Shown: positions 22,233-33,454 of the stretch, piece after piece
Position numbering within the stretch: the stretch's first letter is position 1
Layout of the letters: the number at the start of each line of letters is the position of its first letter
NCBI RefSeq assembly: GCF_009727055.1
Contig: NC_052350.1
Coordinates: 18,046,650 to 18,110,649 of the forward strand
Source: Benincasa hispida
Lineage: Eukaryota; Streptophyta; Magnoliopsida; Cucurbitales; Cucurbitaceae
Length of the DNA stretch: 64,000 nucleotides
Direction: 5' to 3'
Notes under the pieces: model-generated
Told to the model about the DNA's origin: nothing
The model's input: only the letters and a program-made list of their open reading frames with translations
The model's database searches: none
Made by a program: the position numbers and the translations under genes

Positions 22233-22270
22233 CTGTCTCTTATACACATCTAGATGTGTATAAGAGACAG
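22233..22270. other. Nextera mate-pair junction adapter (sequencing artefact)
   Basis: This is the third copy of the adapter palindrome. On its left the LTR reads GATCGAATG and on its right GCAGTGAGCCATAACG. In LTR 2 these points are separated by about 200 bp (25200 to 25410), so genuine sequence is missing here. Confidence 0.97.
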
Positions 22271-22316
22271 GCAGTGAGCCATAACGAAATCATGATAGCT
22301 GTCGACGTTTAAACTC

Positions 22317-22324
22317 TATAAATA
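22317..22324 (+). promoter_or_regulatory. TATA box in element C LTR 1
   Basis: TATAAATA is followed by GCCCCTTGGACCTTCATTTC in all three LTRs (also 25459-25466 and 28680-28687). It is the best candidate core promoter of this non-coding element and would start transcription about 30 bp downstream. Confidence 0.65.
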
Positions 22325-23443
22325 GCCCCTTGGACCTTCATTTCAAAGCATCTAAACTTCTGTGTCAAGGTAGAGGTTTGCAATCACAGATGAGAGCATG
22401 AGCAAGATTTTCAGTGAGAATTCTTCATCTCCACAAACCAGACTGAGTGACGACCGAAGCTTTCGCTGGAGATAGATCTCGAGAGAGACATCTCCACCAT
22501 TCAGCCATGGCACCACCGGCAAACTTGACGTAGAGTCTTTCATTTCTCCTCTAACCTCTGTACTGTATTACATTTTAGCTTAAGATATTAAGACATTTTG
22601 TAATCAATTCATATGTTGATTCCTTCAATGCCATCTTCTTCATCATCTTTATCTTTATCTTCATTTACCTCCATCGTTTATTTATCAAAGGCGATCGTAT
22701 ACTTAATCGTGTAGCCTAGAGATAGAACGTGTAGCATCCTACTGAGAGGTGTGCGTTGTGCAAGTATAGTGAGTTAATCCTCTTTGCTTGGTGAAAGGCT
22801 GTAGCAACACTTGTCAATGGGTTGTTGCAATGCTTGTCTATAAGTTAATTAGCCGCGTCTAACTGCCTGAAAAGGTAAGAGATGGAACGAACTAAAGCAA
22901 AGTATGTATTGTTCCTAGAGATAGGCATAATCTTATGCTCGACGCAACCATGCACTATAGAGATATAGTCATGCGGCTGATAACCGAGAGGTGTGCGATG
23001 CGTTAGTGTGATGAGCTGGGATTACTTGAGCGATGGAAGATAATAAACATTACTACATGTTAACGGTTGTTGTGTATCTACCAATTCTCATCACAAATCT
23101 CCTATTGCTTAATCTGTTTAGTTAGAAGTAGGAGTAGTGTGTATTTCCATTAAAATTCTTCTTTTTACTTTTATTCATCGCCTTAAACGCATTGCTTCAC
23201 AAGCATTATTGAGTGACAAGTCTCTGTGTTCGACCTCGGATTACCCAAGAAACTTGCGTTTCCGTTATACTTGGCGAGAAGGCAAGAAAACTTGTGATAG
23301 GAACGCATGGTCATTGCATACTAGATTAACGCATTTTCATTCCAATGCATGACCTCCGACACATGGGCATAAATGCATAGCTTAAGCATGTACAACGCAT
23401 GATTGCGTGCAATAACTTCATCACCGTTCCCTCTTATCCAACA

Positions 23444-24850
23444 AGTTCTTGGCGCCGTTGCCGGAGACTTGGCAGTTAATGCTATGTTAAGTTTTGTGTT
23501 TTTGCAGGCAACCTTTTAGTCTTGGGCGTATTGTAGGTTGTGCGACTAAGCTGCAAACAATATTTGAAGTATAGGCGATGCGTCTTGACCCCGAGATAGA
23601 AAGGCTATCTGTCACTTGAGATGGAAACAATCTTAGGCGCATGTTAACCATCATGCATCCAACAATTGCTGGAAGCTCCAATGGTCAGGGCGAGACCCTT
23701 GACCCAACCAGTTGAGAGCCATCTCCTGCATGAGAGACTCCTTGTGGTGACAACACTCCAATTTCTCCAGGGACGTCTTCTACTCTATCTTTACGTTGTG
23801 TTTGCTCCTTGTAGGTGTGATAATAACTCTCCTTGGTGCATAGTTACAACGAAAGAATCCTCCACATCCTTCAATGCATGGCTTCGATTACATGAATTCC
23901 AATGCATTGTCGCATGTGTTATTCTACTTAAGGTTCTTTTTCTTGTTATCTTTTATGCATTATCCTTTTGAAATTCTTACTTTCCCGATTGCGTTGTTTT
24001 GCGATGCATCTATGATGGTACAAATAATTCACCGCATCTGCTAACTAAGCATCACAAGTCTTTCCTTACTTTTATTAGCTTCTTCAAATTTTGAAAGTCT
24101 AAGTTTTATTGTGCGCAAACCTTTGTTCAAACGTTTGTTACCGCATTCTTGTGAGTTTGCTTTTAGCTTGCGGTGAGAACGCTGCCAACCTCTAAGTTTA
24201 TGGGTGGCAGCGGTCTCGAAGAATTTCGTTCATTACATTGCGGTGATTCCTTAAAAAAAATCGAAATAATAACTCCGCTGTCAACGCAATGGGGAAACCC
24301 ATGTTGATTAGAGTTAAGTTGTGAAAGGCACTTACCTGTAGTTGGATGTCCGCATGACACTCGTGAGGGCAAGCCAAAATGAAGTCAAGTCACCAGAATC
24401 AACGCATAAGCGCAACTCCTTTGTCGAGCGCAAGCCAAATTAAGCAAGACATGAGTTGAGTTGAATATGGAGCGTAACCAAAGTTAGATGCCAGCATGAC
24501 GCACGTGGGGGTAAGCCAAAATGAAGAGCGTAACCAGGTTCAACGCCACATTCGAATAAGTAATCGCATAATCTTGAATTGTTTTGAACGAACGCATTCT
24601 TGAAAGCTAAACGAAAAGTTGCGGAGAACAAATAAAAAGTTTTTTAGCAAAGGCTTACCGAATTTAACTTAGAAAAGATATCTTTGAAGAAGCAGCCGAA
24701 GTGAAGGAGAGCATTGCTGCCATGGTTAGAGGTACGACTAAATTATATTCTAAGAGGCTGGTCACCGCAAAGAAACACCGAAAGGTGAGTTAAGGATTTC
24801 TTGAGTATAACGCATGCTTGAGGACAAGCTTGATTATAAGTTTAGGGGTG
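23444..24850 (+). other. Internal region 1 of element C
   Basis: It begins with a primer site (TTGGCGCCGTTGCCGGA, 23449-23465) and ends with a purine-rich tract AAGTTTAGGGGTG. Short frames exist but none resembles gag or pol and none is kept intact between the two internal regions. Motifs such as TTTGCGATGCATC and GCGCAAACC are conserved between the copies. It is likely only the RNA packaging and priming sequence of a non-autonomous element. Confidence 0.75.
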
Positions 24851-26588
24851 TGATAACTGACAGAAATGCCAGTTATTATAAGCCTTTTATTTAGAATTAT
24901 AAGGGTTAAAGAGTAGAAAATGCGGTGATAATACTTAGAATTTGTGAAAAATTAAGTTTTGCGTCGATTAGCACCTAAATCCTGACTGGCCCCAATATTA
25001 TGGGTTACTTCGTGCCAAAGTGTCTATTTTTGTAGCTATCGCAGGAATCAAACGCATGCGTTAGAAATAAGCAATCACAGATAAACGCATGCGCTGAACC
25101 TAGACAACTGAAAAGACAAACGCATGAGCTAAAAATCGAGCTATCGCATAGACGAATGCATGCGGTGATCGCATGCGTCCATTGCATGGAAGTTGCGATG
25201 ATCGAATGCACCCATCGCATGGACGTTGCGGTGATCAAGCGAATGCGGTGATTACTTGGAGATTGCGGGCACGAAGTGGCAACCATAATAGAAGAGTGAT
25301 CGCAAGATGGGTAGAATGCGTTAATACATCAGCTGAATCAAGCTCGAACGCATGCCTTGGGAGTATCAACAAGATAAGGCAATGTGACATTGCCCATACC
25401 GCGACAAAGGCAGCAGTGAGACATAACACAATCATGATAGCTGTCGACGTTTAAACTCTATAAATAGCCCCTTGGACCTTCATTTCAAAGCATCTGAACT
25501 TCTGCCTCAAGGTAGAGGTTTGCGATCACAGATGAGAGCATGAGCAAGATTTTCAGTGAGAATTCTTCATCTCCACAAACCAGACTAAGTGACGATCGGA
25601 GCATTCGCCAGAGATAGATCTCGAGAGAGACATCTCCACCATTCTGCCATGGCACCACCGGCAGCCTTGACGCAGAGTCTTTTATTTCTCCTCTAACCTC
25701 TGTATTGTATTACATTTTAGCTTAAGATATTAAGACATTTTTGTAATCAATGCATATGTTGATTCCTTCAATGCCATCTTCTTCATCATCTTTATCTTTA
25801 TCTTCATTTATCTCCATCGTTTATTTATCAAAGATGATCGCATACTTAATCGTGTAGTCTAGTGATAGGACGCATGTGGCATCCCACCGAGAAATGTGTG
25901 TTGTGCGAGTATAGTGAGTTAATCCTCTTTGCTTGGTGAAAGGCTATAGCAACACTTGTCAATGGGTTGTTGCAATGCTTGTCTATAAGTTAATTAGCCA
26001 CGTCTAACTGCCTGAGAAGGTAAGAGATGGAACACACTAGAGAAAAGTATGCATTGTTCCTAGAGATAGACTCAATCTTATGCTCGACGCAACTATGCAC
26101 TATAAAGATGTAGTCATGCGACTGACCACCGAGAGGCGTGTGATGCATTAGTGTGATGAGCTGGGATTACTTGAGCGATTGAAGATAATAAACATTACTA
26201 TGTATTAACGGTTGTTGTGTATCTACCAATTCTCATCACAAATCTTCTATTGCTCAATCTGTTTAGTTAGGAGTTGGAGTAGTGTGTATTTTCATTAAAA
26301 TTCTTCCTTTTACTTTTATTCATCGCCTCAAACGCATTGCTTCACAAGCATTATTGAGTGACAAGTCCCTATGTTCGACCTCAGATTACCCGAGAAACTT
26401 GCGTTTTCGTTATACTTGGGGAGAAGGCAAGAAAACTTGTGATAGGAACGCATGGTCATTGCATACTAGATTAACGCATTTTCATTCCAACGCATGACCT
26501 CCGACGCATCGGCATAAACGCATAGCTTAAGCATGTACAATGCATGATTGCATGCAATAACTCCATCATCGTTCCCTCTTATCCAACA
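24851..26588 (+). repeat. LTR 2 (middle) of element C
   Basis: This is the intact 1,738-bp reference copy, from TGATAACTGACAG to ATCCAACA. It has no adapters. It is preceded by a polypurine tract and followed by a primer site, so it serves as the 3' LTR of one unit and the 5' LTR of the next. Confidence 0.9.
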
Positions 26589-28076
26589 AGTTTGTGGCGC
26601 CGTTGTCGAGGACTTGGTAGCTAATGCTATGTTAAGTTTTGTGTTTTCGCAGGCACCCTTTTAGTCTTGGTCGTATTGTAGCTTTTGCGACCAAGATTCA
26701 AACAATATTTGAAGTATAGGCGATGCGTCGAAAGTCAATATTGACCCCGAGATAGAAAGGCTATCTGTCGCTTGAGCTAGAAGAATTCTTAGGCGCATGT
26801 CAACCATCATGCATCCAACAATTGCTGGAAGCTCCAATGGTCAGGACGAGCCCCTTGACCCAACCAGTTGAGAGCCATCTCCTGCATGGGAGACTCCTTG
26901 CTGTGACAGCACTCTAATTTCTCTAGGGTCGTCTTGTACTTTATCTTTACATTGCTTTCTTAGTTTAGCTTATTATTTTTATTTATTGTTATTTTGGATA
27001 TGCAGTTGCTTCCTTGGTTGTGGTGTGTTTGCTCATTGTAGGTGCGATAATAACTCTCCTTGGTGCGTAGTTACAACGGAAGAATCCTCCACATCCTTCA
27101 ACGCATGGCTTCGATCGCATGAATTCCAACGCATTGTCGCATGTGTTATTCTACTTAAGGTTCTTTTCTTGTTATCTTTTATGCATTATCCTTTTGAAAT
27201 TCTTACTTTCCCGATTGCGTTGTTTTGCGATGCATCTATGATGGTACAAATAATTCACTGCATCCGCTAACTAAGCATCGCAAGTCTTTCCTTACTTTTA
27301 TTAGCTTCTTCAAATTTTGAAAGTCTAAGTTTTATTGTGCGCAAACCTTTGTTCAAACGTTTGTTACCGCATTCCTGTGAGTTTGCTTTTAGCTTACGGT
27401 GAGAACGCTGCCAACCTTTAAGTTTATGGGTGGCAGCAGTCTCGAAGAATTTCGTTCATTACATTGTGGTGATTCCTTAAAAAAAATCGAAATAATAACT
27501 CCGCTGTCAACGCAATAGGGAAATCCATGTTGATAAGAGTTAAGTTATGAAAGGCACTTACCTGTAGTTGGATGTCCGCATGACACCCGTGGAGGCAAGC
27601 CAAAACGAAATTAAGTCGCCAGAATCAACGCATAAGCGCAACTCCTCTGTCAGGCGTAAGCCAAATTAAGCAAGACATGAGTTGAGTTGAATATGGAACG
27701 CAACCGAAGTTGGATGCTCGCATGACACATGTGGGGGTAAGCCAAAACGAAGAGTGTAACATGGTTCAAACACCGCATTTGAATAAGTAATCGCATAATC
27801 TTGAATTGTTTTGAACGAACGCATTCTCAAGAGCTAAACGCAAATTTGCAGAGAACGAATAAAAAGTTTTTAGCAAAGGCTTACTGAATTTAACTTAGAA
27901 AATATTTCTTTGAAGAAGCAGCCGAAGTGGAGGAGAGCATTCTGGCCATGATTAGAGGTACGACTAAATTAAATTCTGAGAGGCTGGTCACCGCAAAGAA
28001 ACGCCGAAAGGTGAGTTAAGAATTTCTTGAGTATAACGCATGCTTGAAGACAAGCATGATTCTAAGTTTGGGGGTG
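26589..28076 (+). other. Internal region 2 of element C
   Basis: This second copy of the internal region starts with TGGCGCCGTTGTCGAG (26595-26610) and ends with AAGTTTGGGGGTG (28064-28076). It is about 80 bp longer than region 1, mainly through extra sequence near 26940-27020. No coding domain is recognised. Confidence 0.75.
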
Positions 28077-29807
28077 TGATAACTGACAGAAATGTCAGTT
28101 ATTATAAGCCTTTTATTTAAAATTATGAGGGTTAAAGAGTATGCGGTGATAATACTTAGAATTTGTGAAAAATTGAGTTTTGCATCGATTAGCACCTAAA
28201 TCCTCACTAACCCCAATATTATGCGTTACTCCGTGCCAAAGTGTCTATTTTTGTAGCTATGGCAGGAATCAAACGCATGTGTTGGAAATAAGTAATCACA
28301 GACAAATGCATGCGCTGAAGCCAAGCGACCACAAAGACAAACGCATGCGTTGAAAATCAAGCTATTGCATAGACGAATGCATGCGGTGATCGCATGCGTC
28401 CATTGCATGGAAGTTGCGGTGATCGAATGCACCCATCGCATGGAAGTTGTGGTGATCAAGCGAACGCGGTGATTACTTGGAGATTGCGGCCACGAAGTGA
28501 CAACCATAATAGAAGGGCGATCGCAAGATGGGTAGAATGCGTTAATACGTTTGCTGAATCAAGCTCGGACGCATACCTTGGGAGTATCAACAAGATAAGA
28601 CGATGTGACATTGCCCATACCACAACAAAGGCAGCAATAAGACATAATAAAATCATGATAGCTGTCGACGTTTAAACTCTATAAATAGCCCCTTGGACCT
28701 TCATTTCAAAGCATCTAAACTTCTGTGTCAAGGTAGAGGTTTGCAATCACAGATGAGAGCATGAGCAAGATTTTCAGTGAGAATTCTTCATCTCCACAAA
28801 CCAGACTAAGTGACGACTGGAGCTTTTGCCGGAGATAGAGCTCGAGAGAGACATCTCCACCATTCATCCATGGCACCATCGGCGGCCTTGACGCAGAGTC
28901 TTTCATTTCTCTTCTAACCTCTGTATTGTATTACATTTTAGCTTATGATATTAAGACATTTTGTAATCAATGCATATCTTGATTCCTTCAATGCCATATT
29001 CTTCATCATCTTTATCTATATCTTCATTTACCTCCATCGTTTATTTATCAAAGGCGATCGCATACTTAAACGTGTAGCCTAGAGATAGGACACATGTAGC
29101 ATCCCACCGAGAGGTGTGCGTTGTGCGACTATAGTGAATTAATCCTCTTTGCTTGGTGAAAGGTTGTAGCAACACTTGTCAATGGGTTGTTGCAATGCTT
29201 GTCTATAAGTTAATTAGCCGCGTCTAACTGCCTAAGAAGATAAGAGATGGAACGCACTAAAGCAAAGTATGGATTGTTCATAGAGATACGCACAATCTTA
29301 TGCTCAACGCAACCATGCACTATAGAGATATAGTCATACGGCTGACCACCAAAGGTGAGTGATGCGTTAGTGTGACGAGCTGGAATTACTTGAGCGATTG
29401 AAGATAATAAACATTACTATGCATTAACGGTTGCTGTGTATCTACCAATTCTAATCGCAAATCTCTTATTGCTCAATTTGTTTAGTTAGGAGTAGGAGTA
29501 GTGTGTATTTCCATTAAAATTCTTCTTTTTACTTTTATTCATCGCCTCAAACGCATTGCTTCACAAGCATTATTGAGTGACAAGTCCCTGTATTCGACCT
29601 CAGATTACCCGAGAAACTTGCGTTTTCGTTATACTTGTCGAGAAGGCAAGAAAACTTGTGATAGGAACGCATGGTCTTTGCATACTAGATTAACACATTT
29701 CCATTCCAATGCATGACCTCCGATGCATGGGCATAAACACATAGCTTAAGTATGTACAACGCATGATTGCGTGCAATAACTCCATCATCGTTCCCTCTTA
29801 TCCAACA
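28077..29807 (+). repeat. LTR 3 of element C
   Basis: This 1,731-bp copy starts TGATAACTGACAGAAATGTC and ends ATCCAACA. The reading frame of element A RT resumes directly after the ACAAG flank. Confidence 0.9.
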
Positions 29808-30951
29808 ACAAGCTTAATAGGTCTATTTATGGGCTAAAACAAGCGTTTAGATTGTGGAAGATTAGATTTGACAGTGTGGTCAAATCGTTTGGCTTTGATC
29901 AGAATATTGATGAGTCTTGTGTCTACAAGAAGATCATCAACAGCTCGGTAGCTTTCCTGGTACTGTATGTGGATGATATCCTACTCATTGGGAATGATGG
30001 AGGATTTTTGACTGACATTAAAAAGTGGCTAGCCGCCCAGTTCCAAATGAAAGATTTGGGTGAGGTGCAGTACGTTCTAGGGATCCAGATTATTCGGGAT
30101 CGTAAGAACAAGAGGTTAACCTTGTCTCAGGCATCGTACATCGATAAAAAGTTGATTAGGTATAGGATGCATGATTTCAAGAGGGGTTTGTTACCCTTCA
30201 GACAGGAATCGTTTTGTCTAAATATCATTGTCCTAAGACACCTCAAGATGTTGAGGAGATGAGACAGATTCCCTATGCTTCAGCTGTTTGAAGCTTAATG
30301 TATGCAATGTTGTGTACTAGATCCGACATTTTCTATGTAGTAGGGATTATCAATCATTATCAGTCCAATCCAAGATTAGATCACTGGGTGGCGGTCAAAA
30401 TGATCCTTAAGTATCTTCGGAGAACGAGGGACTACATGCTCGTGTATGGTGATAAGGATTTGATCCTTACAAGATACATAGACTCTGACTTTCAGACTGA
30501 TAGAGATTCTTGTAAATCGACATCGGGGTCAGTGTTCACTTTGAATGGAGGGGCTGTAGTATGGTGAAGCATCAAGCAAGGATGCATTGCAGACTCCACT
30601 ATGAAAGTCGAATACATAGTCGCTTGTGAAGCATCTAAGGAGGCTGATTGGCTGAGGAAATTCCTTACAGATTTGGAAGTTCTTTCAAATATGGATTTGT
30701 CGATCACTCTCTATTGTGATATCAACGGGGCTGTGGAAAATTCGAAGGAACCTTGGAATCATCGTAGAGGCAAGCATATAGAACGAAAATATCACTTGAT
30801 CAGGGAGATTGTGCATCGCGGTGATGTGACAGTCACGAAGATCGCATCGGAACACAACGTTGCTAATCCGTTTACAAAGGCTCTCACGGCTAAAGTGTTC
30901 GAGGGTCATCTGGAGAGTCTGGGCCTACGGGACATGCGACATCTTGTCTAG
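29808..30951 (+). pseudogene. Element A reverse transcriptase (C-terminal part) and RNase H
   Basis: Sequence resumes with LNRSIYGLKQAFRLWKIRFD, then VLYVDDILLIGNDGG with the YVDD catalytic box intact, QMKDLGEVQYVLGIQI and LSQASYIDKKL. A frameshift near 30200 and a TGA at SAV-SLMYA follow. RNase H reads DSDFQTDRDSCKSTSGS, TMKVEYIVACEASKEADWL, LYCDINGAVENS and NPFTKALTAKVFEGHLESL before the TAG stop. RSIKQ is preceded by a stop where relatives have tryptophan. The copy is better preserved than B in its active sites but still dead. Confidence 0.9.
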
Positions 30952-30965
30952 GGCAAGTGAGAGAT
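30949..30965 (+). other. Upstream polypurine-like copy, element A
   Basis: TAGGGCAAGTGAGAGAT overlaps the pol stop and repeats the pattern of the true polypurine tract about 100 bp later. Element B has the same arrangement (10156-10173 and 10070-10086), so the duplication is a shared family feature. Confidence 0.5.
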
Positions 30966-31050
30966 GATACTGGGGTATAGAGTATGTCCTAGTTTATTGT
31001 ATATTGTACTTGTATTTTTTATGTATTGTACATTAGTCTCCCGAGGCATT

Positions 31051-31066
31051 AGGATAAGTGGGAGAT
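31051..31066 (+). other. Polypurine tract of element A
   Basis: AGGATAAGTGGGAGAT directly precedes the 3' LTR and is the expected primer for plus-strand DNA synthesis in copia elements. Confidence 0.85.
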
Positions 31067-33105
31067 TGTTGGGATTGGTGTCCTAATTCTCCAGGAGTCT
31101 CGTAGTTTGTAAACTCTACACATTGTTATGAATAAAATAAGAGTTATTTTATTTGGCATTTACTCATATCCAATAAATAAAGCTCCATGGTTATTGTATG
31201 TAAACTTAAGCATATATATGAGATATATAAGTGGATCATGCCTTAAGTGATAATCTAAAAAGGTTTGTAGTATAAGGATTAAGGAGGGATACCTGATCCT
31301 GGTGACATTACGGATATGGCCCGCTTTGTAGAGGTTTACAAGTATTGTGAACTACTACAGATGGTTAATCCTGACCATTCATGTGGAGAAATGCGAGCAA
31401 GGGTGTCCTATACAAAGAGTTTGTATAAGACCGAACCACGAGATGAATAGTCTCTTTATATAACGTCGTTGATACTTGAGACTTACCTAAATGACCATAG
31501 GTGGCATGACCTTAATCCTAAATGTCTTGAGAACTCCTGCCTTTAAGGGTGGTCCTTTGATTATTATGGGTGAGAGTGGCCAGATTGCCAATTCAACGTG
31601 CTTACCTTTTTGGGGATTTGTCTGATTTGGGAGTTGGGAACTCAGTTACACAAGATGGAATTCACTCCTTCCTCGAAGCAGGGGTAAGTAGATAGATTGC
31701 TCCCTTAAAGGCTGATTCCAGGTCTTGAACATAGTGGCCACAACTTCTCTTTGGAAGAGAGGACTCAGTCATAATAGGACTATGATTTATGTTCATTAGA
31801 GGGATCAGTGGTATTTAAGGAGTTAGATGTAACTACAGGGGCATAACGGTTATTGACCCAGTTGTACTTACGAGTGATCTGTGAAGGGTTATCGCATTGT
31901 TGATTGGTTGATATGGACACAAAATATATATGTAGTAAGGAGAGTGCAGCTATTGGTCTTTAGTGGAGTGCCTGACAGTTAACGGATGGTGGATCCTGTG
32001 ACTAAAGAGTTTAGTCAGTTATTCACGTATTGTTGGAGTTTCAAGCTATAGGTCCATAAGGTCCCCTTGGTAGCTCAATGGATTCAAGTTGAGAATCAGT
32101 TCTTGGTGTTGATTTGAAATGTTCAAATTGACAAGAGAAAATTTGATTATATATGATATAATCGGTGTGATGTATGAGATACATCAAGTGGAGGATTAAT
32201 GTAAATGTGATTTACATTATACCAAAATAGAAAAAGAGCTATGGTTTATATGTTTCATGAGATGAAATATTAAAACTATATATTATAAATATAATATGGT
32301 AAGTTGGTTATCATATATATTTATAATAATATTAATTATTGGATAATTATCTCTTTTTTCTCTAATAACCAATTGAGTGGGAGGTTATTGGTGGTTTTAT
32401 GGTAACCATGAGATAAAAGGAAAATTTTTTTCCTAAATTTAAAAGAGTTGCTTAATTCAGAAAGAATTCACGGAGATGTTTTCAAGTGAAATGGTTTCAC
32501 TAAACGATAGTTGCTAGAGAGACTAAACGATCGTGGAGTGTTACTATACGATAGTTCACTCAGCTGGTCGTAGCTAAACGATCGTAGGACATTGTCTATA
32601 CGATAGTTGCGTTCTTCTATACAATTGAGCATTCGTCTATACAATAGACACTTCTCATCACTCACTTGCTCAATCGTCTACACGATTGTTGTTCCTCCGG
32701 TCTCTTCCTCTAACAAAGTCCACATAGAGCCCACACTTCTGGATTCTCACACCAAGAATACCAAGATAACCATTGTAGTGGTGTCCTCACTTAACTCGAT
32801 TGAGTTTGAGGTTTTGGAGGCCATTTTTTATGTGTTCGCGTTGTTCATGTGGTGGTTGTTGTTGATCGTGTTGTGCTGCTGTCTTGGAGATTGAACGAGC
32901 GTTCGTGATCGAGGGAGTTTGAAGAATGAGTCTTCAAAGGTAAGATATTCTATCCCTTGATGATCTTAAAGCATGTTGTAATTTTGTATTGTGCATGACC
33001 TGTTAGTTTCCGTTTCTTGACTGTAATTGTGTATGTTCAATATCGAATGGAATTTGGAACAATCATTCCGCTGTTTATGGAAATCCTCATGTCTAATTTC
33101 CTTCA
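31067..33105 (+). repeat. 3' LTR of element A
   Basis: This 2,039-bp LTR starts TGTTGGGATTGG and ends TTTCCTTCA, followed by the ATCTC duplication. It keeps the TATATAAC box (31457-31464), the CGATCGT motif cluster (about 32520-32690) and the GTAAGATAT donor-like site (32940). Confidence 0.93.
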
Positions 33106-33110
33106 ATCTC
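33106..33110. repeat. Target-site duplication (right), element A
   Basis: ATCTC matches 3798-3802 exactly. Confidence 0.9.
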
Positions 33111-33189
33111 ATGATTTGGATCGTTGGTTCAGCAACACTTTCTTGAATTATATCGTCTTGGCTAGCTTTTGATGACCACCCTTGCCAAG

Positions 33190-33454
33190 TCGCCGATCTT
33201 TTTCGCTCACACACATGTTTCCTATTTTTGTTTCTATTTTGAACATCGTTTTCAACAATGACGTTCTAGGATTGTTAGTGTTTAAAGTTGGCCTTCAAGA
33301 TCCTATGAGCAAAATGGTCATATGGAATGAAGACAATGAAACTCCCTACAAATGGTTTGATGTCAAATGCAATCATATTTCTAATAGTCACATCGTTCTG
33401 AAGTTGCAATTCCTTCAAATACTCACTTGCCAACAACTTCACTTGTATAATTAA
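33190..33454 (+). pseudogene. LRR receptor-like kinase N-terminal fragment
   Basis: The frame holds NNDVLGLLVFKVGLQDPMSK, then WNEDNETPYKWFDVKCN, then LQFLQIL. This is the N-terminal cap (LRRNT_2) of plant leucine-rich-repeat receptor kinases, where the usual pattern is NDDVLGLIVFKADLQDP..SWNEDD..PCNW.GVKCNP. It most resembles the IRK/PXC-like group from memory. The capping cysteine after TP is tyrosine here. About 20 residues between KL and LQFLQIL are deleted, the signal peptide is not recognisable, and a stop follows at LYN. No repeats, membrane segment or kinase domain follow, so this is a small gene relic next to element A. Confidence 0.7.

Larger units (their letters stand above)
21755..23443 (+). 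repeat. LTR 1 of element C (contains adapter artefacts)
   Basis: The LTR aligns with 24851-26588 and 28077-29807. Compared with them it has an extra 83-bp direct repeat around one adapter (22001-22083 and 22122-22204), and about 200 bp are missing at a second adapter (22233-22270). It contains many ACGCATGCG motifs. A TATAAATA box is at 22317-22324. A short frame near 23137-23352 recurs in all three LTRs and is not a gene. Confidence 0.88.
21755..29807 (+). mobile_element. Non-coding LTR element C with three LTRs
   Basis: Element C interrupts RT of element A. Three near-identical LTRs (21755-23443, 24851-26588, 28077-29807) alternate with two related internal regions of 1.4-1.5 kb. LTRs start TGATAACTGACAG (TAATAACTG in the first) and end CTTATCCAACA. 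Each internal region starts with a TGGCGCCGTTG primer site and ends with AAGTTTRGGGGTG. The outer flanks GCAAG (21750-21754) and ACAAG (29808-29812) agree at four of five bases as a target duplication. No gag or pol is present, so the element must be non-autonomous. The primer site resembles Athila-type gypsy elements (recall, not tested). Confidence 0.87.
3803..33105 (+). mobile_element. Ty1/copia LTR retrotransposon A, with nested insertions
   Basis: This is a plus-strand copia element bounded by two LTRs of 2,076 and 2,039 bp, starting TGTTGGGATTGG and ending CCTTCA. It has a perfect 5-bp target duplication, a tRNA-Met primer site after the 5' LTR and a polypurine tract before the 3' LTR. 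Inside lie a long leader, protease to integrase, reverse transcriptase and RNase H in copia order. The coding part is interrupted by element B (8521-19789) and element C (21755-29807). Without these the element would be about 10 kb. Gag is missing and pol has many stops, so it is dead. LTR length and motifs suggest the Tork/Angela group (inference). Confidence 0.93.

Noticed and set aside
23137..23352. A 71-codon frame that recurs almost unchanged at 26282 and 29501
   Set aside because: The recurrence is due to the three LTR copies of element C. The frame has no known domain and lies in an LTR, so conservation reflects recent duplication.
25005..25454. Overlapping 93-codon frames on both strands, repeated at 28226-28675
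   Set aside because: These are shadows of the GCATGCG-rich LTR, open on both strands by composition, with no protein family resemblance.
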